64,000 nucleotides of DNA from Streptacidiphilus sp. 4-A2 (lineage in GTDB: Bacteria > Actinomycetota > Actinomycetes > Streptomycetales > Streptomycetaceae): assembly GCA_014284505.1 (NCBI GenBank), contig JAAFYY010000001.1:806001-870000 (forward strand), written 5' to 3'. The position numbers were made by a program, and so were the translations under genes. Of the stretch, positions 1 through 10,580 are shown one piece after another (within the stretch, counting starts at the first letter, position 1; the number at the start of each line of letters is the position of its first letter). The notes beneath the pieces are model-generated. The model did no database searches. It was not told where the DNA came from and worked only from the letters and a program-made list of their open reading frames with translations.

Positions 1-552
1 CATCCGGGCACCGCCGCTGACGCGCCCACCGTCGAGCTGGACCTCGCGGGCGGGATGCGCGCGGCCGTCGCCCATCTGGTGGAGTTCGGCCACCGGCGGA
101 TCGGCCGACTGCGCTCGTCCCACTCCGCCCACACCTTCCGCGTGCGGCACACCGCCTTCGAGGAGGCGACGGAGGGGCTCGACGTGGTGGAGCTCGGGGT
201 CGAGCTGAACCAGGGCGCCACCGCGGCGCGCGCCGCGGGGCGGGAACTGCTGGGCCGCCCGGACCGGCCGCGGGCGGTGGTCTGCGACGACGACGTGATG
301 GCCTGCGGGCTCTACCAGGCCGCGGCCGAGCTGGGGTTGCGGATCCCGGCGGACGTCTCGGTCGTCGGGATCGACAACATCGCCGTCGCCGAGCTGCTCA
401 CCCCGCCGCTGACCACGGTGGACCTGCCGGGCGAGGAGCTGGGCCGGGCCGGGATCGACGCGCTGGCCGCACTGCTGCGCGGCGAACCGGCACGGCCGCA
501 GGCACCGCTGAAGACCTCACTGATCATCAGATCGTCCACCACCGGGCGCTGA
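1..552 (+). CDS. LacI-family transcriptional regulator, C-terminal part
   Basis: The reading frame is open from base 1, so the gene begins upstream of the window and the DNA-binding domain is missing here. The visible ~183 residues are the second half of a periplasmic-binding-protein-like sensor domain. Typical LacI/GalR blocks are seen: GHRRIG, then VVCDDDVMACGLYQAAAELG, then VSVVGIDNI and LTTVDLP near the end. Such proteins repress sugar-uptake or catabolic genes and release DNA on binding a sugar-like ligand. The next gene is a convergent MFS transporter with a LacI-like palindrome upstream of it, which could be the target. Its ligand cannot be inferred. Confidence 0.85.
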   Translation, partial: HPGTAADAPTVELDLAGGMRAAVAHLVEFGHRRIGRLRSSHSAHTFRVRHTAFEEATEGLDVVELGVELNQGATAARAAGRELLGRPDRPRAVVCDDDVMACGLYQAAAELGLRIPADVSVVGIDNIAVAELLTPPLTTVDLPGEELGRAGIDALAALLRGEPARPQAPLKTSLIIRSSTTGR

Positions 553-586
553 ACCACGGCGGCAGGCCGGCGACGGCGGCCCCGGG

Positions 587-1797
587 TCAGCCGAAGGCCA
601 GCGGCCCGGCCGGCTCCTCGGCGGCCGGTACCGGCCCCAGCCTGCGGCGCGCGCCGAACAGCAGTACCCCGCCCAGCGCGATCCCGCCGACCGAGCACCA
701 GGCCACCGCGGTCAGCGAATCGGCGACCAGCGCGCCGGAGACCGCGTAGCCCAGGGCGTTCCCGGTGGCGAACAGGGTGACCAGCCAGGCGAAGGCCTCG
801 GTCACCGTCCCGGTCGGGGCCAGTTCGGCGACCAGGACGAACGCGGCGGCGAGCAGCGGCGCCAGGCCCACCCCGGACAGCAGCGCCAGCACCGCCATCG
901 GCCCGGCCGATGGCAGCAGCAGCAACGGCAGGTAGCAGGCGGCCATCCCCACCGCCAGCGCCCAGGTGCGGGTCGCCGTACTGCTCCGCCACCGCACGGC
1001 CCCGTAGGCGAGCGCGCCCAGCAGGCCGCCGAGCGCGGCCAGCGCGAGCAGACTGCCGGCGCCGCCGAGGAGCTGCCCGGGGTGCTGTCCGGCGTAGGCG
1101 ATGAACAGGATGTTCTGCGACCCGACCGTCCAGCCCGCACCCGCCAGGCCGATCAGCAGCAGCACCAGGCCGGGGGAACGCAGCGGTCCGAGCAGTCCGG
1201 CGCCGTGGCCGCGCGGCGGTGCCTGCCAGGCCCGGGCCGGCGCGGTGGTGGCCACCACCAGCGAGCCCAGCAGGCCGAGCCCGGCCGCGGTCCACAGCGC
1301 AGCGACCGGGCCGAGCCAGGCAGCCAGGCCGGCCACGCCCAACGGCCCGGCGACATAGAGGATCTGCTGCGAGGCCGAGTCGAAGGCGTAGGCGGTGTCG
1401 AGCTGTCGCTCCTCGACCACGGCCGGCCACAGCGCGCGCAGGCAGGGTTCCAGCGGCGGCATGGCCAGCCCTGCCACCGCCGCCCGACGGGGGCCCACAG
1501 GGGGCTGCCGGGTGCGAGCGCCAGCAGCGCGTAGCCGAGCCCCGCCACGACCGCGGCACTGAGCAGTACCCGGGGCTGCCCGGTCCGGTCGACGATCCGC
1601 CCCAGCACCGGGCCGCCGACGGCGGCGGCTATCGCATAGGCGGCGGTGGCCAGCCCGATCCTGCTGTACGGGGCCCCGGCGTCGCGCAGCGCCAGGGCGA
1701 TGACCAGCGCGGTCATCCCGGCAGGAAGCCGTCCGAGCAGGGTGCCGAACAGCAGTCGGGTGACATGCGGGGCGCGAAGCAGGGCGAGGTAGCCCAC
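587..1797 (-). CDS. MFS transporter (one frameshift)
   Basis: The protein, about 400 residues, is hydrophobic throughout with about 12 predicted membrane segments and an N-terminal MGYLALLRAPHVTRLL start. The first half contains the loop DRTGQPRVLL, an MFS motif-A-like position after TM2, so a proton-driven exporter or uptake carrier of the major facilitator superfamily is likely. The frame changes near 1480 in a G/C run (the next frame resumes at GLAMPPLEPCLRALWP), probably a sequencing indel. It is convergent with the LacI gene and has a 16-bp palindrome 38 bases upstream of its start. Substrate unknown. Confidence 0.8.
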
Positions 1798-1834
1798 AGG
1801 GGTCTCCCGGGCAGGGGGGTGGCGGATATCCAGA

Positions 1835-1850
1835 AGTTATACGTATAACT
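1835..1850. promoter_or_regulatory. 16-bp perfect palindrome, putative repressor operator of the MFS gene
   Basis: AGTTATACGTATAACT is a perfect inverted repeat with a central CG, AT-rich in a very GC-rich region, 38 bases upstream of the minus-strand MFS start. LacI-family operators have a central CG; HutC-type GntR operators (GT..TA.AC) also fit. The partial LacI gene at the window start is the nearest candidate regulator, which is inference. Confidence 0.5.
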
Positions 1851-2096
1851 CGACGTCGGTCAAATGCGCGAGGGTCGAACGGAGTCCGCTCGGCGCTTTT
1901 CTGCGAACACTGTTTGCAGTATCTTGACCGAAGAGCGCACCTGCTCGAACCGGTCGGCCGGCCAAGTGGCGCCCCACCAGCCGTCGGCGGAGCTACGCCG
2001 ACGGCACCGCGGCAGCACCCCGGCCCCGGGCGGGTTCCATGCCCCGCCCCCGACTCTCCCCACCGACCCCCACCGACGACAGACGAGGAAGGCACC

Positions 2097-2669
2097 ATGG
2101 CGATCCTGGGTACCCTGCTGAAGAACCGGCGCGCGGGCGAGGCGAAGCTCGCCTGGAACCTCCCGGCCCTGGCCGGGCCGCAGACGCTCGGCCTGCGCAG
2201 CGGCGACTTCGTGCCCGACGGGACCATTCCGCTGGCCAACGCCGGACGCCGGGCCGGTGGCCAGAACCTCTCCCCGGCCCTGTCCTGGACCGGCACGCCC
2301 GAGGACACCGCACAACTGCTGCTGGTCGTCGAGGACATCGACGCGCCCACCAGCAGCCCCTTCGTGCACTGCGTCGCCCTGATCGACCCCGGACTCGACG
2401 CGCTGCCCGCCGGGGCACTCAACGCCGAGCGCGGCACCCCGGGCGTCCAGGTGCTGCGCTCGGGGATGGGCCGCGGCTACCTCGGCCCCGAGCCGATCAA
2501 GGGCCATGGCGTGCACCGCTATGTCTTCCAGATCTTCGCCCTGCGCACCGCCGTCACCGCGGCCGGGGGCGGGGCCACCCTGGACAGCGCCCGGCCCCGG
2601 GCCGTGCTCGCCGGGGCAAACGGCCCGGTACTCGCCCGCGGCCGCCTCGACGGCCGCTACGCGCGCTGA
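2097..2669 (+). CDS. YbhB/YbcL-type phosphatidylethanolamine-binding (PEBP) protein
   Basis: The 190-residue product starts at the ATG preceded by GACGAGGAAGG. The order of blocks is that of bacterial PEBP/RKIP-like proteins: GDFVPDGTIPLANA, then GGQNLSPALSW, then LLLVVEDIDAPTSSPFVHC (the ligand-pocket D-x-D-A-P and H-C), and GHGVHRYVFQIFAL towards the C terminus. No signal peptide is seen, so it is probably cytoplasmic. Bacterial members bind small anionic or phospholipid-like ligands, and their roles are mostly undefined. It stands alone, with the MFS gene divergent upstream and a CDF exporter convergent downstream. Confidence 0.9.
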   Translation: MAILGTLLKNRRAGEAKLAWNLPALAGPQTLGLRSGDFVPDGTIPLANAGRRAGGQNLSPALSWTGTPEDTAQLLLVVEDIDAPTSSPFVHCVALIDPGLDALPAGALNAERGTPGVQVLRSGMGRGYLGPEPIKGHGVHRYVFQIFALRTAVTAAGGGATLDSARPRAVLAGANGPVLARGRLDGRYAR

Positions 2670-2739
2670 CACCCGGCCGCCGACACCTCACCACCGCCGG
2701 CCGCCGGAGCGGGCGCGGCACCCGCCCGGACAGGTGTGC

Positions 2740-3872
<1,133 letters not shown>

Positions 3873-3945
3873 GCCTTCCGGTCGCATGGGTAGACAGGGC
3901 GGACCGGTCCGCCACCGGCCGCCTACCCCAACGACCATACAGTTA

Positions 3946-3971
3946 TGTGCGCAAGCATGCACGCATGCACA
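3946..3971. promoter_or_regulatory. Inverted/direct repeat upstream of the CDF gene
   Basis: TGTGC and GCACA bracket two adjacent copies of GCATGCAC. It lies 74 bases upstream of the CDF start in a locally less GC-rich stretch, so it could be an operator for a metal sensor encoded elsewhere. No known consensus was matched. Confidence 0.25.
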
Positions 3972-4065
3972 TCTCACCTGCCTCCCCTGCGCAATTGCGT
4001 GTCTGTGTGGAACGGGGCGGCGCACGTGCCCGTTCCTCCCGCTGCCGGTACGCCCGGTCAGGGCG

Positions 4066-4642
4066 TCAGGAGTTCAGCGCCTCAGGCCTTCCCCCGAAGT
4101 CGACGTCGGCGCTCCCGACCGTGCCCGCGGTGCGCCCCGGGGGCGGCCTGGAAGCGCCAGTAGAGGTTGGTGTGCGCGATGACCTTGTCCGGCGTCGGCG
4201 CGCCCCACTGACTCTGGTCGATCGTGGTGTGGGCGTCACCGACCAGGATCGTGTCGTAGCCGCGAACGAAGGCCCCGTGCAGGGTCGAGCGGATGCACGC
4301 GTCGGTCTGCGCACCGACGACGACCAGCCGCCCGATCCCGAGGTCCGCCAGCACCGACTCCAGCACGGTGTCCTCGAAGGAGTCGTTGTAGTGTTTCTCC
4401 ACCACCGACTCGGCCGGGTCCGGGCGCAGTTCGGGAACGATCTGCCAGTCCTCGGTGCCCTTCACGAGTTCCTCGTCGCTGTGCTGCACCCAGACCACGG
4501 GCACCTGTTCCTGCCGTGCCCTGGCCACCAGGCCGTCAATGGCGGCCACCACGGCGTCGCGCTCGTGGGCCGCGCCGACGACGTCGTTCTGCACGTCGAT
4601 GACCAGCAGTGCGGTGTGCGGACGGTCCTGAAGCGTGGTCAT
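4066..4642 (-). CDS. Isochorismatase-family cysteine hydrolase (frameshift near C terminus)
   Basis: The start is the ATG preceded by AGGAGAAG. The alpha/beta hydrolase of about 190 residues shows the family triad: Asp in ALLVIDVQNDV, Lys in VVEKHYNDSFEDT and the nucleophile Cys in VVGAQTDACIRSTLHGAF. Members hydrolyse nicotinamide, N-carbamoyl or related C-N bonds; the substrate here is undefined. The frame shifts near 4140 in a run of G/C, and the natural end is probably ...VDFGGRPEALNS at 4066. An Lrp-type regulator gene follows upstream on the same strand and could be co-regulated, which is inference. Confidence 0.88.
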
Positions 4643-4781
4643 GATCTTCTCCTGGCTCGCATGGGAGGCATTGCCGACTGCCACCCACGCTAGCCCCGGC
4701 CACTGACAATCCGGCCGCAGCCGGGTACGCCCCGCGCCGGGTACACCCCGCGCCGGCTCCACCGGACCGGGCAACGGCCGT

Positions 4782-4831
4782 TCAGTCGCGACCCGGATCA
4801 CCGATCTCAGTCGCGACCCGGATCACCGATC
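4782..4831. repeat. Perfect 25-bp tandem duplication at the end of the Lrp gene
   Basis: The 25 bases at 4782-4806 are repeated exactly at 4807-4831. The second copy contains the stop codon and last codons of the minus-strand Lrp gene, so the first copy duplicates the gene's 3' end just past its stop. It could be a recent slippage or an assembly artefact. Confidence 0.85.
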
Positions 4832-5790
4832 GGGCCCGCGCGTTTGACCGTGCGGATGATCGGCGCGCTCTCGATCGCGCGGATCCCGGGCAGCGGACCG
4901 ACCTGGTGGCCGATGTAGTGGTACAGGGCGCGGACGTCCGGGCACAGCACCGAGGCCAGCAAATTGCTGGGGCCGGTGGTCGCGGCGGCGAAGGCGACCT
5001 GCGGGTGCCGGGCCAGTTCCTCCCCGGCGGCGGACAGTTGCGCGGGCTCCATCGTGATCCACAGCAGTGAGGTGCCCGAGTAGCCGAGGACCCGGTCCTC
5101 CACGTCGATGTCGAAGTACAGCACCCCGCTCGCCCGCAGCTGGGCGATTCTGCGCCGGACCGTCGCCTCGTGCCACCCGGTGGCCGCCGCCAGTGCCGCG
5201 AGGGTGGCCCGGCCGTCGCGCCCCAACTCGTCCAGCAGCGCCCGGTCGCCCTCGGACGGAACGGTCGGCCCGGTCGCCCCGGAGGTGCCGCCCGGATCCG
5301 GCGGCGGAGGTGTGAGCCCGGCGACCTCGTCGTCGCTCAACGCCCGGGTGACGCCCTGCCAACTGGTCGGCCCACCACGGAAGACGTGCATCACCGCGTA
5401 GGCGCTGATCGCGGTCACCGAGCGGGTGGCCGGCAGTTTGCTGGGCAGGAAGGCGTCACGGTCCCAGCCGCTGTCGGCCTGGACCACGCAGACCACCTCG
5501 GTGCCGCCGGAGGCCAGCCGCACCCAGCGGGTGTCCGCCCGCCCGGCCAGGGCACCGGCGACGGTGTGCGAGGCGCCCGGCGCGCAGCGCAGGCGGACCA
5601 CCCACTCCGCCTCGCCCGGACGGCGGGCGTCCAGCCGGCCGAGGACCCGCAGCCCCGCCTCCCGGCCCAGCCGGTGGTAGCGGCGCGCGACCATCTGGTC
5701 GCTGGCACCGAGCACCTCCGCGATCCGGCTGAACGGCGCACGACCGTCCACATACAGCGCGTGAACCAGTCGGCGGTCAAGGGAATCCAT
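4807..5790 (-). CDS. Lrp/AsnC-family regulator with two HTH-ligand units
   Basis: The protein has 327 residues, twice the length of a classic Lrp. The first AsnC-type HTH is at residues ~1-45 (DSLDRRLVHALYVDG then ASDQMVARRYHRLGR), followed by a RAM-like ligand domain. A second HTH is at ~175-225 (LDELGRDGRATLAALAAATGW, VRRRIAQLRASGVL) with a second ligand domain ending ESAPIIRTVKRAG. This tandem form is common in actinomycetes and may act as a pseudo-dimer. The start is the ATG giving MDSLDRR. It is divergent from the oxidoreductase at 5934 with a 143-base gap, making that gene its likely target. Confidence 0.88.
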   Translation of the reverse strand: MDSLDRRLVHALYVDGRAPFSRIAEVLGASDQMVARRYHRLGREAGLRVLGRLDARRPGEAEWVVRLRCAPGASHTVAGALAGRADTRWVRLASGGTEVVCVVQADSGWDRDAFLPSKLPATRSVTAISAYAVMHVFRGGPTSWQGVTRALSDDEVAGLTPPPPDPGGTSGATGPTVPSEGDRALLDELGRDGRATLAALAAATGWHEATVRRRIAQLRASGVLYFDIDVEDRVLGYSGTSLLWITMEPAQLSAAGEELARHPQVAFAAATTGPSNLLASVLCPDVRALYHYIGHQVGPLPGIRAIESAPIIRTVKRAGPIGDPGRD

Positions 5791-5933
5791 GCCTCCAAAG
5801 CCTACCGATGTCGGATATCGCCGCCACACCGCAGCTGTCTGGAGCGGCGTCACCCAAGTGGCCGATCGTGAGGCGGGGCCGCATCCGGCCCGGCCGGCGA
5901 CTGTTCGATCCCATTCGATCCAAGGAGCACACC

Positions 5934-6965
5934 ATGTCCGACCTGCCCTCCAGCAGCCGTGAGGTCCGGCTCGCGGCGCAGCCCGACGGGCTGCCCGGAG
6001 CCGGGCACTTCGAGGTGGTCGAGGTTCCGTTGCCCGTGCCGAACGCCGACCAGGTGCTGGTCCGCAACCGCTTCTTCCGGGTGTCCGCCTCGCTGCGGAT
6101 GATGATCAGCCGCGGCGCCGGGAGCGTGCAGGGTGTGCCCATCCCCGCGCTGCTCCCGGGTGACACCCTGGCCGCCGAGGCGGTCGGCGAGGTCGTCTCC
6201 GCGCCGACGGACAGCGGGCTGCGCCCCGGCGACCTGGTCTCGCACGTCCTGGGCTGGCGCGAGTACGCGGTACCGGCGGTTTCGGAGTGCGCCAGGCTGG
6301 ATGAGGCGCTCCCCGACCCGGTGGCCCAGCTGGGGCACGGCTGGACGGCCTACGCCGCGCTCACCCGGGGGGTGAGCATCCGCCCTGGCGACACCGTGTT
6401 CGTCACGGCCGGCGGCAGCGCCATCGGGTCGATGGCGGGCCAGATCGCCAGGCTGCTGGGCGCCGGGCGGGTGATCGGCAGCACCGGTTCCCGGGCGAAG
6501 GCCGACCGCCTGGTCCGCGAGCTCGGTTACGACGCGGCCGTGGTCCGCGACGACGACCGGCCGCTGACCGCCCAACTGGCCGCCGCGGCCCCCGACGGCA
6601 TCGACGTCCTGCTGGACAACGTCGGCGGTGACCAGCTCAGCGCCGCGGTCACCGCCGCCCGCCAGGGCGCGCGGTTCGTAGTGGTCGGCGCCCTGTCCGG
6701 GCAGCTCGCGGCCAACGGCACCGGCCGCACCGCGCCGGTGGAGCTGGACACCTTCCAGCTGCTGAAGAAGATCTCGATCCGCGGCTACAGCGCGGACGAC
6801 AACCCCGAGGCCCGCCCGGAGTGGGACCAGCGCTTCGGCGACTGGCTGCGCCGCGGGGAGATCTCCTTCCCCCATGTCCGGATCCCCGGGATCGAGCGGG
6901 CACCCGGCGCCCTGCTTGACGTCATGGCCGGACGCCACCTGGGAACGGTCGTCGTCGAACTCTAG
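5934..6965 (+). CDS. NADP-dependent medium-chain oxidoreductase (quinone/alkenal reductase type)
   Basis: The product has 343 residues. The start is the ATG after CAAGGAG. It belongs to the zinc-free MDR branch (leukotriene B4 12-hydroxydehydrogenase / YncB-like). The nucleotide-binding fold is seen at GDTVFVTAGGSAIGSMAGQIARLLGA; DVLLDNVGGDQL, FVVVGALSGQ and ISIRGYSADDNPE follow in the usual order. Such enzymes reduce the double bond of alpha,beta-unsaturated carbonyls using NADPH in the cytoplasm. The gene is intact and is probably controlled by the divergent Lrp-type regulator. Confidence 0.88.
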   Translation: MSDLPSSSREVRLAAQPDGLPGAGHFEVVEVPLPVPNADQVLVRNRFFRVSASLRMMISRGAGSVQGVPIPALLPGDTLAAEAVGEVVSAPTDSGLRPGDLVSHVLGWREYAVPAVSECARLDEALPDPVAQLGHGWTAYAALTRGVSIRPGDTVFVTAGGSAIGSMAGQIARLLGAGRVIGSTGSRAKADRLVRELGYDAAVVRDDDRPLTAQLAAAAPDGIDVLLDNVGGDQLSAAVTAARQGARFVVVGALSGQLAANGTGRTAPVELDTFQLLKKISIRGYSADDNPEARPEWDQRFGDWLRRGEISFPHVRIPGIERAPGALLDVMAGRHLGTVVVEL

Positions 6966-7090
6966 GCACCACGCGGACTCCGGGGACCGCGCAGGCTCTG
7001 GAGAGCACGCAGACCGAAACAGCGCAGATCAAGCCGGCAACACACCCGGCCCGACCGGCCGGCCGGGCCATCGGGGAGCACAATGGCCTG

Positions 7091-7432
7091 GTGGATCAGG
7101 ACGTGCAGAAGTACATCGACGGCATCCCCGCCGCACAGCGCCCGCTGTTCGACCGGCTGCACCGGCTGATCCTGGAAGCCTGTCCCGAGGCGGCCGTCAG
7201 CATCTCCTACGGAATGCCCACCTACCGGTTCGACGGGCACAGGCTCCACCTCGGCGTCTGGCGCCACGGCGTGTCGCTCTACGGCTGGGGGCAGAGCGGC
7301 GACGCCGGTTTCACCGAACGGCATCCCGGGCTCGCCTCGGGCCGGGGCACCATCCGGCTCCGGCCCGGCGACGCCGCGGCCATCCCCGACGAGGAGCTGC
7401 GCGAGCTGGCCCGGGCCGCGTTGGGCGGCTGA
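7091..7432 (+). CDS. DUF1801 / YdhG-like small protein
   Basis: The 113-residue protein is read from a GTG start. The sequence shows the family features YIDGIPAAQRPLFDRLHRLI, then SISYGMPTYRFDG and HGVSLYGWG. The fold family includes the Bacillus iron chaperone Fra and many uncharacterised members, so a function cannot be assigned. The ribosome site is poor; an ATG at 7083 is in another frame. Confidence 0.7.
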   Translation: MDQDVQKYIDGIPAAQRPLFDRLHRLILEACPEAAVSISYGMPTYRFDGHRLHLGVWRHGVSLYGWGQSGDAGFTERHPGLASGRGTIRLRPGDAAAIPDEELRELARAALGG

Positions 7433-7526
7433 ACCGGCGCCCCGCTTCAGCCGCCCAAGGCAGCCCGGGCCCGCGACCCGGCGGAAACCGCATGCGGCTC
7501 AGCACTCCGGTTGACAGGCTGGGTCC

Positions 7527-8716
7527 ATGGACAACCAGCCCGACACCACCATGCGGCTCGGCGTCAGCACCCCGATCACCATGGACCTGCTGCGTGGGGC
7601 CCTCGACCTGGAGCGCACCGAGGGCGGGCTGCTGCCGCACCGGCTGCCCGCCTGGGCGCGTCGGCAGATCCCCGACGACCAGCTCGCCCTGGCCGAGAGC
7701 CAGCCCTCCGGCGTACGGCTGGTGTTCCGCTCCCGGGCCACCGCCGTCGAGTTGGACGTGCTCCCGACCAAGGTGGCCTTCCGGGGCGCCCCGCCGCGCC
7801 CCGACCACATGTACGACCTGCTGGTCGACGGCCGGTTGAGCGGCCGGGCCACCGCGTCCGGCGGGACGGAACTGCTGGTGGACATGGTCACCGGGGCCAC
7901 GACCACCGAGTCGAAGCCGGCCGGCACCATCCGGTTCGCCGGTCTGCCCGGCGGGGACAAGCGGATCGAGGTCTGGCTGCCCTACGGGAGACCACCGAGC
8001 TGGTCGCGCTGCGCACCGACGCCCCGGTCGAGGCGGTGACCGAGCCCGGACGCCCGGTGTGGCTGCACCATGGCAGTTCGATCAGCCAGGGCTCCGGCGC
8101 CGAGAGCCCGACCACCACCTGGCCCGCCCTCGCGGCCGCGCTCGGCGGAGTGGAGCTGGTGAATCTGGGCTTCGGCGGCAGCGCCCTGCTCGACCCGTTC
8201 ACCGCCCGGGTCCTGCGGGACTGCCCGGCGGACCTGATCAGCGCCAAGCTCGGCATCAACCTGGTCAACACCGACCTGATGCGGCTGCGTGCCTTCGGTC
8301 CGGCGGTGCACGGCTTCCTCGACACCATCCGCGAGGGGCACCCGACCACACCGCTGCTGGTCCTCTCGCCCGTGCTGTGCCCGATCCACGAGAACCCCCG
8401 GCCCCTCCGCCGCGGACCATGACGAGTTCAGCGCCGGCCGACTGTGCTTCGCGGCCACGGGAGACCGAACCGATCCGACCCGGCTCACCCTCACGCGCAT
8501 CCGCACCGAACTCGCCCGGATCATCGGGCAGCGCGCCGAGGAGGACCCGAACCTGCACTATCTCGACGGCGGGCGGTCTACGGCGAGAAGGAGTTCGCCG
8601 CGTCGCCGCTGCCGGACCGGCTGCACCCCGACGCCGCCGCGCACCGCCGCATGGGCGAGAACTTCGCCCGGCTGGCCTTCGCCGACGGCGGACCGTTCGC
8701 CGGGCGCAGGGACTGA
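7527..8716 (+). CDS. SGNH/GDSL-family hydrolase with N-terminal beta domain (three frameshifts)
   Basis: A ~390-residue protein can be pieced together over three frames. Residues ~1-150 form a carbohydrate-esterase-like beta domain (LVFRSRATAVELDVLP, YDLLVDGRLSG). The hydrolase domain follows with the Ser block HHGSSISQGSG, the Gly block LGFGGSAL, the Asn block KLGINLVNTD and the C-terminal Asp-His block PDRLHPDAAAHRRMG. Breaks lie near 7988, 8400 and 8575, all in G/C-rich runs, so they are probably sequence errors. Such enzymes deacylate sugars, lipids or short esters; the lack of a signal peptide suggests cytoplasmic action. Confidence 0.8.
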
Positions 8717-9545
8717 ACCGCCCTCCCCACTGCCCTGAGCCGCCCGGGCGGAGGCCGGCTGGGGGGACGGCAGGCTCCGGCGGGAAATCGATGAGGGGTG
8801 GAGATGGAGAGTGGAGACAGGAGGGTGGAGATGGAGGAGCGGGGCGAGCGCTCCTCCACGCCGACGGGCTGTGCTGGGGCGGGGCGAGAGCCGGTTGTCG
8901 ACCCATCGACCGCTGCCGCCGAAGCGGCCGCTGTCGGCAGGTAGGAAGTCGACTGCTTCCGACGCTTGCCCCGAGCGATTGCCCCAGCGGCGATGAGCCT
9001 GCCCTGACGGGGCCCGCCGGGCAACAAGGACGGGGCAGCTGCCGAGATCCTGGGACGAAGACGGCTCTGACCTGCGGGGATGCGCATGTGTGGGACGGCC
9101 TGGTGGGACGACTGGGACACCAGCCGCAGCTCCGGACGACGGCCGATAAGCCGTATTAAGGCCGGATAAGGACCGCCGGGCACTCCGCGAGCGTTGCAGA
9201 CCCCGCTCGCCGGAGCGGGAGGCATGCCGTTCCGGACCCGCCCCGACGCCGCCCTCGCCCCCCCGCTCGCCCCCGACGACGACGCCGCCGGGCCGCCCTG
9301 ACGCGGCAGCACCAGCGGGACACCTGCACCCGATCGCACCCCGCGCTGCCGCCCGCGCTGCCGCCCGCGGGGCTCGCGCGCGCCAGGTGAGCCGGGCGGC
9401 GCCGACGCCCCCGCCGCCAGGGTCCCGGCGTCGGCCGCGGGACGCCCCGCGACAGCGGCGGAAGTCGGGCCTATGCCGGAATTGCGGGACGACAATGCCT
9501 CTGAGCTGCGGAGACATCGGCGCGTAAGACGCCAGAGCGGGACGC
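8717..9545. other. 829-base stretch with no supported gene
   Basis: No frame shows recognisable protein motifs. It contains a purine-rich low-complexity patch around 8790-8850 and short AT-richer patches near 9150-9180 and 9540-9600 that may carry the promoter of the next gene. A decayed gene cannot be excluded. Confidence 0.4.
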
Positions 9546-10580
9546 ATGTCCCCAAATCGAACGATCACGCGGTACCATCTCGCGGACTGCGCGGCGTTTG
9601 TGGACCGTGTGGAAGCCCGTTGGGGGGAACGAGTGGCACGTTGGAAGGCACTGCCCGAAGAGCTGGATCCGGCGGTGGTCCAACTGGTGGTGCAGCTGCG
9701 CCAGCTCAAGGACGACATCGGGACGAGCCTGGACCGGCTCGCCGCCCGGACCGGTTACAGCGCCTCTTCCTGGGAGCGGTATCTCGGCGGACGGCTGCTG
9801 CCGCCCCGGGAGGCCGTCGAGGCTCTGGCCCGGACCGCAGGCGCGGATCCGGTCCGGCTGCTGGCCCTGCATCAGGCCGCCACCGAGGCGTGGCAGTCGG
9901 GTCAGCAGCAGGAGGAGGCCACGCCGCCCGCGAACGCCCCCATATCCCCGGCAGAACAGCCCGCCCCGGCCCCGGCCGCCGGGACTCCGGCTGCCACGAC
10001 TCCGGCCGCCGGGACCGCGAACGCCGGGACCCTGGCCGCGAACGCCACGGACGCCACGAACGCCACGAACGCCACGAACGCCGCAGAGGAACCCCCGGCG
10101 GAACCGGGGGAAGCGGCCGAAACAGAGAGCCCGAGTGAACCGGTCAGCCGGAGCGGCCCGGTCAAGCAGCGCGGGCCCAGCTGGCGCACGGTGATCACCT
10201 CCGCGATAGCCGCCCTGGTCGGGGCGGCGGTCGCACTGGCCGTGGCGCAGCCCTGGCAGGGCGCGCCCGCATGCGCTCCCAGCCGTCCGGTGGCGGTCAT
10301 CCCCCCTCCGCCCCACTACACCTGCCGCTTCACCCAGGTCGACGGCCGCTGGTACGCGGGTATCAGCAAGACCAGCAGCGATCTGCTGGAGGTGACGATG
10401 GACGGGCCGGAAGTAGCCGAACTGCAGTGCCTGTTGCAGCACGCCGGGATATCCCCCGGCGGTATCGACGGTTCCTTCGGGCCGCTGACCGAGCGCGCGG
10501 TCATCAAGGAGCAGCAGGCCAAGAATCATGGGCGTGGACGGACAGGTGGGCCCGGAAACCTGGGGGGCGCTGCGCGGATG
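9546..10580 (+). CDS. Membrane-anchored helix-turn-helix protein with peptidoglycan-binding domain (frameshift at end)
   Basis: Residues ~35-105 hold a Streptomyces-type HTH (LKDDIGTSLDRLAARTGYSASS, ERYLGGRLLPPREAVEALA). A long Ala/Pro/Thr/Asn linker with repeated Asn-Ala-Thr follows, then one transmembrane helix (VITSAIAALVGAAVALAVA, ~residues 218-236). The outer part ends in a PG_binding_1 fold (VAELQCLLQHAGISPGGIDGS, FGPLTERAVI). The frame breaks near 10530; correcting one base gives a normal end ...GPETWGALRG and a stop at 10578-10580 overlapping the next ATG. It may link wall status to transcription or simply be a wall-anchoring protein. Confidence 0.75.

Noticed and set aside
587..2437. 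616-residue minus-strand frame extending upstream of the MFS start
   Set aside because: The first ~300 residues have no family features and run antisense to the PEBP gene; the MFS N terminus is in the neighbouring frame at 1797.
5850..6938. Long minus-strand frame opposite the oxidoreductase
   Set aside because: High-GC shadow frame; Arg/Gly/Ala-rich without motifs, opposite an intact gene.
8558..9718. Minus-strand frame across the gene-free stretch at 8.7-9.5 kb
   Set aside because: No recognisable motifs and it overlaps two real plus-strand genes at its ends.
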